Source: Lingula anatina (Eukaryota; Brachiopoda; Lingulata; Lingulida; Lingulidae). Taken from it: 64,000 nucleotides of DNA. The notes beneath the pieces are model-generated. The model was not told the origin of the DNA. It worked only from the letters and a program-made list of their open reading frames with translations, and did not search any database. The stretch is from contig NW_019773792.1 of NCBI RefSeq assembly GCF_001039355.2, positions 323,727-387,726 of the forward strand, written 5' to 3'. This document shows positions 12,186 to 23,400 of the stretch, piece after piece. The translations under genes and the position numbers were made by a program. Position 1 is the stretch's first letter. Each line of letters starts with the position of its first letter.

Positions 12186-12927
12186 CTACTGTTTAAAACA
12201 GTACACGTCAGCACGCCCTGTTTTTGCAATGAGCGACTGTTTACACCAACTATTACTTCCACTATGGATACCGGCATAAGACAAACAACCTGGGCGGGCC
12301 TTGTGGATGGGATATCCTGCATCTCCGTCGGCTAGCCAACCACAGGCGCACACGTCAAGGCCGTCGTTCCATGCTGCTGTCAACTGCGCATGCGTAGCGA
12401 TAGCAGCGCCATATTTAGCACAGAGCTGCTTCGCGTCCTCAAACGTCAACTGGTAGCCTCCGCTTGGCGACTGTGCATGAAAGACTCCAGCTGGAATAAT
12501 GACAATGTAATGAAATTAATTATTCCTCACGAAGTGCAGTGTCTAACTTGGGGGAGAGGGTCGGGAGGGGGGGTTCTGAAATTGTTACTTATTCAGATTT
12601 TGACCACTACATGTAATACCTGAATCATAGTTCTAAACTGTACCAAATTGCATCGTTTGCCCCCCAAAACGCTAAACGTTATAGGGACCCTTCAGCGAAC
12701 TCCGAATCCCATGTCAAGTGGGCGATTGTCAGCCTCGCATTCGAGGCCTGTCATTCCTAAAAACGCCCCACCCCTTCAAATAAACCTGGATCCACGACGA
12801 GGTGAACTGTCATACTGATATCCTGCTTTAACTGAATCAATTTTGTATTTAATACAATAAAATAATAAAACAATAATACAGTTCTGATAAAAATTCCGGT
12901 CTACACAACTTTTTTTACCTCTCCAAT

Positions 12928-12988
<61 letters not shown>

Positions 12989-13803
12989 AATCTGTTAAGA
13001 TATGGTCAGTGAGTCACATCTACTGTGTTACCTCTCGTGCAATGAGTCGGGTCTCTCTTCAAACTCTCCAGAAGCTTCTTCTCATCGTCCAGCTTTTGAA
13101 TCTGGGCTGCCAGGAGCTTGCCTTGATCTGTGACCAAACCGGTGAGGGTTTTGATGTAGGTTTCCTGTCTCCCCAGCAGTTGCCTGTCACCGACCACGCC
13201 GTACGCCATCGACTGGAACTCTTGCTCAATTCTCGCCAAGGAAGCGTTGTGATACGCCAGAGTTTCTAACACCTGGTTCTGTTTTATGCCGAGCTCTGCG
13301 ATCTGGGTGGACATCTTCTTCTGCTCATCCCTCATGGCAGATTGTCGATTTTCCTGAGCGGAGAGCTGGGATACGACCGTGATAACCTGCTGGGACACCT
13401 CTGCAAGGGTGCCTTCCAGCGACTGGAGCAGATCTCGCAGTTGGGCGTTTTGGTCGCAAAGGTTACAGCTTTTACCAGTGGTTGTTCTAAAAAATAAAGT
13501 TATGATAATGTATTCAGCTAATACATACATCTACATGTATATGTAAAATGTACACCAGGAATTGGATTCTTTCCGAGCTCTTAATAGTGCTATAAAAAGA
13601 GAAACAACAAAAATAATAATAATAATAATAAACTTTGAGATGTGAAAATAAAACAATTAAGAAAGTAGTGTATAACAATTAAAATTTAGAGCTTAAAACG
13701 AGAGACAGCTGAAGGATAACTTTTTTAAATACCTGGGAAATGGCGACGTTGTCTGCCCGGTGACGACGGTGATAAGAACACATACAGCCAGCAATATCTT
13801 CAT
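12186..13803 (-). CDS. Secreted coiled-coil protein with C-terminal Link (hyaluronan-binding) domain
   Basis: Three exons: 13733-13803, 13032-13486 and 12186-12490. They splice with GT-AG borders and consistent phases into 276 residues. Exon 1 gives a signal peptide beginning MKILLAVCVLITVVTG. Exon 2 has a CNLC motif (possible inter-chain disulfides) and a long heptad-rich helix (LRDLLQSLEGTLAEVSQQV onward), so an oligomeric stalk is likely. Exon 3 is a Link module: GVFHA start, FEDAKQLCAKYGAAIAT, QLTAAWNDGLDVCACGWLAD, YPI and the closing YCF, with cysteines as in the family. Link domains bind hyaluronan or related glycans outside the cell. The nearest familiar domain use is TSG-6, but the coiled-coil stalk is different. 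The start is the only ATG in exon 1 that leads the signal peptide. Confidence 0.85.
12928..12985. repeat. (CT)n microsatellite in intron 2 of the Link-domain gene
   Basis: Uninterrupted CT dinucleotides, between exon 3 and exon 2. Confidence 0.95.
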
Positions 13804-13851
13804 CGTGATGTTTATATACTGTCCTGTTTTGTTCTTGATGTGATATCAAAG

Positions 13852-13860
13852 TTTTTATAT
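13852..13860 (-). promoter_or_regulatory. Possible TATA box of the Link-domain gene
   Basis: ATATAAAAA on the minus strand, about 50 nt upstream of the ATG. This would place the transcription start roughly 20-25 nt before the start codon. Position only; the surrounding DNA is AT-rich. Confidence 0.35.
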
Positions 13861-15484
13861 TACAATGAACAGTGATTTATATACCGTAACTGAAGACAAA
13901 GCACGTCCAAATTAAATGAGTCTTATGATGATCTCAAATGACAGGCGTCAGGTGTTCTCAAGTTAGTTTGAAGAACCAGGTTATCGGAATACATAATACT
14001 CTATGGCAGAACTGATAAATTGGACAGTTAATGATTAATAAGCCTTTGATAACTACTTAGGTTCAAGATTTCTAAGCATCAGAAAGGGGCGGACGGGTGA
14101 CTGTACACATGAATTGGCCTAATTGATCTGAAATATTTATCAGGAGGTCCTTTAAAGTTTTGCTAAATGCTATACCCAAAACAGTCGTCCTGTGGATATG
14201 TGCTTAATTCGATCTTTTCCCAGTCTTGGTTTAGTCTCAAATAGCAGTCATGCATGCAACTTATTTTATATATATATACCGGACTTACATCTAGGTATTA
14301 TGTAACTTATGTTAATCAATATAAGTAAATGATTATTGGTTATTGATAAATATTTCACCTCATCCACTACAAATAACCCACGTGTATCTGATATGAACGG
14401 TATTATCGATGCCCCGTCACAACTGCAAATATTTGTCTAGTTTTGAACTGAGAATTTTTACCATTTTAAATGTTAAAATATTGACCATTGCAGTTTAAAT
14501 TTTCTGCTCTGATAAATATCTATTTTGGTCATAGAAGGCCTATTTTGTGGTTAATTTGTATAACATTAACAAATCGTGCTGCGAAATCGGATCAAAATCA
14601 TAACATTAGCTGAGAAAGAAACGGCATTCAGTACATGATAACACTCAAAAGTTCATGAAGGAGAATTATTCGTAAGTTGTGTTCAAAATTCAAACTAGTT
14701 AACGCAGCATATAATGACAAAAGGCGTTGAATTAAATTTTCTTAAATGAATGGAAAGTGGTCTAGAGACGATGATCAGCAGTGAAAAAGTACCCTTAATG
14801 AATAAAAGGACGGAATGCAGTTGTTGAGACACTCCATTGCGCTCGTGTCTCAACTGCGCCAACGGTGCGCGACGCGCTCTCGGAGTCTTACGGAGAGCAC
14901 GACGAAGGAAAATTTCATTCCATGGTGATCCTAAAGTAATTAGACAGTTGATGAGATACGTCATTTTGAGAAAGGTAGGCAAATTGGGCTGAAAATTCTT
15001 GACTTCGGTTAATAGCCCATAAAGGCGCTGCGGCTATAAGCGGCCATCCGTCCTCACTGTTATTGTCTTAGTTGCAATGTACATAGAGAGCATATATAAA
15101 TATCATTTTACAAAATATAAACAACGCTTACGGATGGTTATAAATATAAATATTTAATTATACTTCAGTTGTTCAATCTTTAAAATTGGTACACATAACG
15201 GTTTTACGATAATAATTATAACAAATTAAGCTAACAAATACATTGTATTGTTCTATAAGGTCTTTTAACAGGGCTACAGCATTGTATAGATGTGTAAAGT
15301 ACTGCATTTTAGGCAAAGTCTCAGTCTACGAAGGGTTCTTTTCTACAAGCAGACCAGTAATTAAAGATAATATGAATACCTATGTCAAATAATGTATTAT
15401 ATTACGCGTAAGAGCGCATGAAAGAGCATCTCACTTCAAACATGCCTGATTAACTTAATATTGCTTATACGTTGCTATATCATT
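13861..15484. other. Intergenic between the Link-domain gene and copy A
   Basis: No gene supported. It should hold the promoter of the Link-domain gene at its left end and the 3' UTR of copy A at its right end. No convincing polyadenylation signal picked out. Confidence 0.45.
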
Positions 15485-15516
15485 ATCACGTGATAACAAC
15501 ATGGTATTCACGTGAT
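15485..15516 (-). promoter_or_regulatory. CACGTG-containing near-palindrome just after the copy A stop
   Basis: ATCACGTGATAACAAC then ATGGTATTCACGTGAT, lying 12 nt past the stop codon in the presumed 3' UTR. The arms can pair with a two-base bulge. Copy C has a better version at the same place. Function unknown. Confidence 0.5.
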
Positions 15517-15528
15517 CAACGCCTGGTT

Positions 15529-15728
15529 TCACTCGCCGGGCTGGTAATGTTGACATCGCGGTACGTTCCGGACGTAGTTGCACCTCACTTGGCTCTGGTC
15601 CCACACCAGATGACCATCTTGGCTACTGGGGCAGGTCATGACCACGGGTGTTGACCACACGCACACAACGAACCTTCTACAGTCGAAGGGGTGGGGCATC
15701 ATGGCGAAAGCAGTCGGACACGAAATTA
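15529..15728 (-). CDS. Copy A exon 21: C-terminal chitin-binding domain (CBM14)
   Basis: Encodes [20 protein letters not shown], then a Cys-Pro-Ser-Ser stretch, [12 protein letters not shown] and the stop. The Cys spacing with HPFDC, VVC and (L)VWD before the fifth Cys is the peritrophin-A/CBM14 chitin-binding pattern. Spliced in phase 1 from the Ig domain. The same domain closes copy C. Confidence 0.8.
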
Positions 15729-18700
15729 CTGGAAAAAAGGAATCGGATTATTGCTTTATCAACTGTCTGTGTGGCTGTACGTTTTCTTACAGTTGAATGT
15801 GTCTAGATATAAATGTTGAGTCTAATGGTCTGGGTTCGTCGTTGTATTTGTAGTTTGCCTACACGCATATAAATATTCTAACGGTGGGAAACCAAGTCGA
15901 TTCGCAATGCGTAACAATGAAAATGGGGTACTTGGTATCAAACTCTGCATTCACTCTCGCTGAATGCAATCAGATAAAAATATTTACACGCTTCCTCACG
16001 GCATCAAATAGAATACAGAAAGGTTGTTGACTGGTCGTGTCATTCAGCTAATCTGATTGCATTCACCGAGAAATCTCGCGGAGTTAGATCGATCTACCTA
16101 AAGAGTTAGTTCTATTGTGAACACACCCTGAAAGAAAGGGAGAGAAGGAGAGAGAGAGATGCCCTCCTTACCATTGTTAGTGACAGTTAGGTATCCAGGT
16201 TCTGAGTCATCGCCAGCAATGTAATTTTCAGCTCGGCACGAGTACGCCCCTGCATCAGAATCTGACGCCGATTTCAAGCGCAAGGTCTTCGAGGTTATTC
16301 CCAGAGCCTCACCATCCTTAAACCAGGAGTAGTCCGGTGTGGGATCACCAGTTGCCTGACATGTGAACTGCACTGACTCTCCAGTCGTAACAGTGGTGTT
16401 TCTAGGTCCCGCAATGATTTGCGGTGCGGTTTTACAGAAAACATCATGGGACTTGATGCTATCAAGAAGATCCATGATCTCTCGGCTATGTCGATAAGCT
16501 TCATTGACGTCGATGCCTTCCACGCTGTTCACAAGTGCAAGGATTGAATTCTCCAGAGTGGGAAGATAACCCTTGATGCTTTGGACACCCAGCAACTGTA
16601 GATTGGTGTCATATAGGTCATACAAACGTCCAAGATCGTACAACACACAATCTCTGAAGTTGGCACAAACATCCGTCGGATATGTGGTTGACGTAATATT
16701 TTCTGCGACACTGATCCACATTTCCACTAACGCCATCTTCGTTGCTTGTTCTGTTTCCTGCAAAATTATACTCTTGGCGAACGTAGAGGCTCCCAGGGCC
16801 TCTTTCAGTTCCGGATCATCCTTGATGTTCGCCATGGTCTCCGAAAACGTCGCCTCCATCTCCTCAGCCGTCAGATTGTAATCAGATTCACCGACCGTGA
16901 CATTAACCCCGAAAGACGCCAATGATCCATTTGATAGTTGAGGGGTGTCGACATCTGGGAAGGTCTCCAGCATGGCTGTCACGTTGTCTAACGATGCTTT
17001 GGAGTCAGTTGCAACACTTAAAAGGGAGTCAAAAACGCGACGCAGAAATCCTTCCGCTTCGTTAAAAGTCTCACATTTTTCTGCAAATATATTAACTCTG
17101 TTTTCCTTATCACTAAGGTTGTTGAGATCCTCATTGGTGCTGTTCTTGAAGCCAGTGATGCTATCCTTTACGTCGAGGGTTTCATTCAATAGTTGTTCTC
17201 CTGCTTCGATGCTGCCAGTTTGGCGAATCACCCGGTATAAGGTGTGCATTTTGGCGTTCACGTCAAACTCTATCTCGCGCCGTTTTCGTCCGCTAATAGT
17301 GTTTTTGAGTGCATCGAGTAGTGCATTTACGGTAGCTTTAGCTGCTTCTAATATGCTCTGCACTATATTTTTGAAGTTGATCCTTATCCCTACGGTTCTC
17401 CAACCGAGGCGGAAAGCATTGACTTCACACGACACGTCGAAAATAGGTAAATCGACAGTAGAAAGCTCCACACGGAACCCACACTGCCTAACGTCTATTA
17501 TAGTCTGCAGCCCTGAAGCGATCAACTCAAACACTTTGAAGGCCGCTCTAACTGCAAACTTCACTGCTTCAAGAGCGGCCTTGGCAACATCAAATGACGC
17601 TTTAACGCCTTCCAATGCAATCTTGGCCACTTCCAAAGCACCTACTGCGATGTCCAACACCACCCTCGACTTGTCTACCACGATCTGTGCCACCGAAATA
17701 CCGGCCTTGGCAACATCCAGGGCGACCATAGGGGCTTTAACAGCTATCTTGGCCACTTCTAGGGCGCCATATGCGACCAACCGGATTCCCCTACAGACCA
17801 CATTAGCAGCCACACAGATAGGATCCGGTATCTCGACCATGCAGCTTGTCCACCTACAGCAAGGGTAAGGGATTCTGACTCCCCAGACTTTCTTATGGCA
17901 CCATTTACATTTTAGTCCTGGTATACAGATTTTCCCGCAATCTCTTATCCTACACAGACTATCTACATCCTTTTGTGCAGCTTTCAGTTTTTCCAGAGCT
18001 CTGCGGAAAGGTCCCTTTGCGGCCTCCAGTTTCTGCTTGGCACGTTCTAGAGCTGCAACGGCGCTATCAAATGCGCCATTTGCCCTGCGAACATCTGCCT
18101 TTTTCTCCTCAAGCCAGTTCTGGGCCTTGGTTAGCTTACCTTGAGCCCAAGTTAGACCTTGCTGTGCTTGGGTTACTCGTTTGTTGGCTTCGTTGGCAAG
18201 GTTGTTGGCAAATTCCTTAAGCGCGTCAAGGAAGCTCCCTTCAAAAGAGTCATTTCCGCCAGGCAGTAGTGAACCCTCCACAATGTATGTCAGTTGATAC
18301 CACTCTTTACCAAGCTCGGCCGACATCGTCAACCGGGCGCGGAAGAGACTCCATACCTTACCTTCAACGTAAGTGGCCAAGCCATTCTTTGATAAAAATA
18401 CGTCGGCTTCAGCTTTGATGCCCAATAAACCGACCTCAGCATGAAGCTGAAGAATAGTTACATCGTGGTCAATGCTAAAGGCAGCTCCGACTCCCGACCC
18501 TTTCTTTAATTTCAAGAAATAACCCAGGTTCTGTCCCGTGGAAACGAATGCCAAAACCCGGGCTGCTTTCTCTCCAGCTAACAATTGGTAGACCTTCTGA
18601 AACCTGCTACACTGTCCCATCTTTCCCAATGAGTAAACAAACTCAACTTGAAGTCCATATATCTCCAGACCTAAAAATTTAATGGTCGTCTTGTAGCGTA

Positions 18701-20359
18701 CCCCGAACCCAGAAATATCATCAGTGGCCGAATTTACCTCACCAAGCGCCTTTTCGATTGCTGCATCCACATTCCCTTAATGCGATTTACCTCGAATTTG
18801 ATCATCTCCGTAAAGTTGTGTTTGGCGATTTCAATATTGAACTCAACGGCGTCAAGGAAGTTCTGTGATGCCATTTTTAGGACAGTCCATGCATTACGGA
18901 TGGTGTCTAATACGACAGAGAAATCGGGGAATGTGAGATTTTGCAAATCGCCTACAATTTCCTGAATGGCAGCCTTAAGATCAGCGAGGGCGGTGTGAAC
19001 TAAATTAAGCAGTGCTGCCGCTGTATTGGAGAGAAGACCCTTGAACCTCTCTAGATTTTGATTTAGCACCTGGAACCAATCATTGATATTTGGCATGATA
19101 AAAATGAATAATATGTAACGTTCATTTTCTAAACAGCCCAAATACGCACACTTGCCCTTCTTTAAACATAACACATAAAAATAACATATTTTTATACAGA
19201 TTGACAAATTTTTAAATAGTGAACGAATATTGATTTTGATATTACCATGATTGCCATTGTAATTAACTTTGCATACCTCCATAAAATGATTCACGATTTG
19301 CTGGATATCTACGATGTCTTGAAGAAGATCAACAGTCGGCAGGTTCTTGATCTTGCCCGACTGGTCGTAGGTAACGAAAGCATAGACCGAGTGTCGATTA
19401 TAGAACACCCAATCACCTAGTGGGGAATAAATAATTCAGTTAATTCATAAGTGACTGTTACCCCCTTTTTTGAGTGTCAATATTCGATTTTTCTGCAAAA
19501 GACCTATTGTTTTGAGAATAATGAACAAATGAAAACACGAGGCTTCCCCTTGTCATTGTTTGACAAATGTCAATATTATGGAAATGTCATTGTATAGAGT
19601 CACACGTCTACGATATACCGGTTAAGACGTGATTCTGGCATCTGAGGCTTGTTTCACAAAAGTGTTTATGGACTAACATATTAACCTACCATGCCTTAGT
19701 CTTAAAAGGTACCTTTAGCAAACACTCGCCTGCTCATTTTTTTTTTTTTTTTTTTTTTTTTGTCTTTCACGTACGTAAAATCTGTTTAATGTGGTCAATT
19801 ATTTAATAAGACTCTTGGAAAATGCAATATCGCAGAGTTGCATTTGCATATATACTTTAGCCGTATAATCTTAGCCCAAGGTTAAGACTGTTTTCAACAG
19901 CGCTAGATAATTAAAGGCAAATTGTCAATCGTAAAACCACAGCCGCGATCTGGCTATAAAGCTAACTTGTTTTGGCCAAAATGTCTTCTTTTATAGTCTC
20001 ACTTCATGCGGCCAAAAGATACCAGTACATCTGTGTTTGTCTACCAATAATTGTTACGATAAAACCGACATTTTCCTCTCGGTAATGGGAAATTTAAACT
20101 TATAAGAAATGACAAAATAAATTTTTATGTTAAAATCAACAAATACACAGCTTTCAGAACATTAATCTGCTCTTTAAACAATTTGACTTACCTAGTATGG
20201 GGATGTTCCTGAAGGGGTTGATGCTGAGCCGAAGTGACAGGAAGATACCTGGAGGGTTGGCGTTCGCTCCGCACCACTGTCTGGGTTCTAGGCCTGGTAA
20301 GAACGGGGTGATTCACATTTTAACAACTTTGTTGGGAAACAAGAACTTGTTCAATATGT

Positions 20360-20422
<63 letters not shown>

Positions 20423-23400
20423 AAAGGGGGAAAGAGAGCACTAACCGCCGACTGAAATGTGTGTTTCCAGACTGGAGACGCCCAGCTCTTGTAATCGTAT
20501 GCTTCGCTGCTTGCCTAACAACTTAAACTTTAGGGTGCACGATGCAACTACGTTGAGTCTCACAATAGCATTCCACTCCTCTAAGAATACGTGAGAAAGA
20601 AGCTGAAATGATCAAATTATGGTGTACCAAACTCAGCATGATAGTAATTATCAGTGGCAAGTGGCTATTATCCGGCTTTCACAGCTGTATATAATAACTC
20701 TTATGGAAGGGGATGGGGCTGATACATGTACGTTATTTTAAAATCAACACGCAAAATAATATGGATACATAATACAAACATGGTGTTATGGGATTTGCTA
20801 ATTCCCCATTTTTTTGAAAGTGGGATATAAGTTTTAGTTAAAACTGCAACTACTCTGAATCTTTATTAAAGGACAGACATAGATATCACACCGGTTTAAA
20901 TCTGTGAATCTCGTAACCTGTTTTACCATATATTCTCCGTTTCTTCTTTATTATTCACATTAAGATTTATCATATCTTTAGGCCTGCTAAGGTAAGCTGG
21001 TGATCATTGCGATGTGTATCTAACTAGATAACTTACTGAGAGTGGGTTACGGGGAAATCCTAGGTAAATATCGGTTTCAGCGGAGATGTCGTAGACGCTG
21101 GTATTCTTGGTAATGCCACCACCAAGCCACATGTGCGCTTTTGGGAATACTCTAAAATGATAATTTTTATTTTCAATATAAAATATATAATTTGAAAATA
21201 TCTTAACTTGTTTTCATACATAAAGTATTCTGCGTCAATCTGTATATATTTAGAGCACGAGTGATATATATAATATTAATTATAACTCCTTTATTAATTA
21301 TAACTCCTTAAGTATAAAGAAAAAAATAAGCAACAAAAAATAAGAAATTGATGGCATCAGATATACAATTCGGTAACAAAATAAAGGGAAGATACCCTCA
21401 ATATGTTTTTTTCTGGAATTTTATGAAATGATAATTGCTAACGATTAATGGCATGAAAAATAGCATGGGTAATTTCTTACGGGTACTGGAAGAATCCATC
21501 CCCATTCCAGAACGTCAACTCTGACGCTGTGTAGTGTACGTTTATCTCCTTAACTATTGACAAACCAATACCATTAAGGAACAACTTAAAACCACCCTTC
21601 TCCTCCATATCACTTATCACCTTCAGCTGACTGAGAAGCTCTCTAGATCCCGGAGGAAACATTAGGAAAACCGTGCCGCCATAGGCTCTGCAAATGTCAA
21701 CGATAAGACAAAACTCAGTTCCGTTCAGTGGCTTTGGGAGAGATATTTCGTTGCCATAGACGCTAAGGCTGAAACCACTTCTAAACTGGAAGATGGTGTA
21801 GAGTTTGTTATCGAACAAAGGCGCACCACGACATGCCTGTACTTTCTGAACATCTCGCCCATGCAAAAGGTCCGTCTTCAGTTGATTGATTGAAAGAATA
21901 TCGAAACCCGTTGACGTGAATTTGATCCAGTTCGGCAGCGCTTTGTAGATATTCTCCAAGAATGTCGACAAGAAAGACCCGGATGAAACAAAGTCAAACA
22001 CATCTCTAGGCGTTAGATTAAATGAAAGGCAATCATTGTTTCGGTCGGTTGCCAGCACGGTTCCGTCCGATTCGCCATAAGTCAAAGATCCCATTTGCAT
22101 CATGAAGTTACCATTAGGATTGTGTATTTCCATACCCGTGATTGACATTGGAAGGGCAATGTCGTTCACTTCAATAAAGACGATACCAAGTGTGAATATG
22201 ATATTGGGGTCAGAAGTCAACTTGTACCATTCAGCTGTGGATGAAAGACGGACTTCTACATCAGCGCCCTCTGTACAACGAGTCAGTGTGACCACAGCAC
22301 ACCCTCGTGGCAAAAGTTTACGAGCTATGCTGTTACGTTGGAACACGCTTGGTTCCTTGGTTGCTGATTGAGGTAAAGAAAATTATGTATTAGAAGAATA
22401 ACAGGAACCAACATATATACAATACATTGAGAATATTGAACTGTAAATTATACAATATCATATTTGTACTAAATCACCGCAGCATTTGATCACATTTAAA
22501 CTATCTGTAAAGTGTTCAATCCAAAAAAAAAATAATAATAATGGATATACACATTATGTGCTTAATTAAAGGCAAACACATTTATTTGTCAAAAATAAAT
22601 AAATAAAATAAATAAATAAATAAATAAAAGAAAAAATAAAAAAGAGAGCAATTATTCAAAAATTATTTTCTGCGAATAGACATTCCATTAAAAACAAACA
22701 ATCTGACTTTGTTTTCTTATATACCTAATTATAAGTAAATCGGTCCTATAGAAATATGATAAAGAGCTTTTAAATGCCATTACCTTCACAGCTCAGGCCG
22801 TCGCTGCTGAGTTCCCCAATGTTACATTTGCATACAAATGACCCCAGGGTGTTTTCACAAATGTCTTGGCACCCTCCATTGAACGAGTTGCATTCATTTA
22901 TATCTGTAACAGAAACGAGGACAAAAAATGCATGCAGTATTATATGCAACATTCTGGGGATCACCACATGCTCTCCTTCAAGAAATATCTAAATATCAAC
23001 TTTAAAATGGACTCACATGGATTTGACAAAGGTGCATAATAAACTGTGGCATCTGCATGGTGTCGACATGACGTCACGAGGCTGTAGCGTGCCTAATACC
23101 CCATTCCCACAGATTTTAGATCGATCTATCCCTGTGGGAAGTCTCACTAGATTACTGTCAGCTTAGCCGGCTTAAGCGTCTGTCCGGCCTACTAAAAGCT
23201 GTAAGGGGGTAATTAACAGTCGTGCGCGCTCGGCTGACTGCAATTTAGCTTGAATCCGAGGGAGTTAGGTCGACCCGGATGGATCGATCTAAATCTCTGT
23301 GAATGCACCTTAAGTGTTTTATGGAAGTGCACTTACCTTCACACGTAATACCGTCTTGTCCAAACTGGTATCCCGGGCTACATTCACACCGGAAGGAACC

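Noticed and set aside
16945-17868. 307-codon plus-strand open frame opposite copy A exon 20 (also 51968-52891 opposite copy C)
   Set aside because: It is the antisense of a strongly supported coding exon. Conservation between A and C follows from the sense strand, and the translation is Ser/Thr/Ala-rich with no domain.
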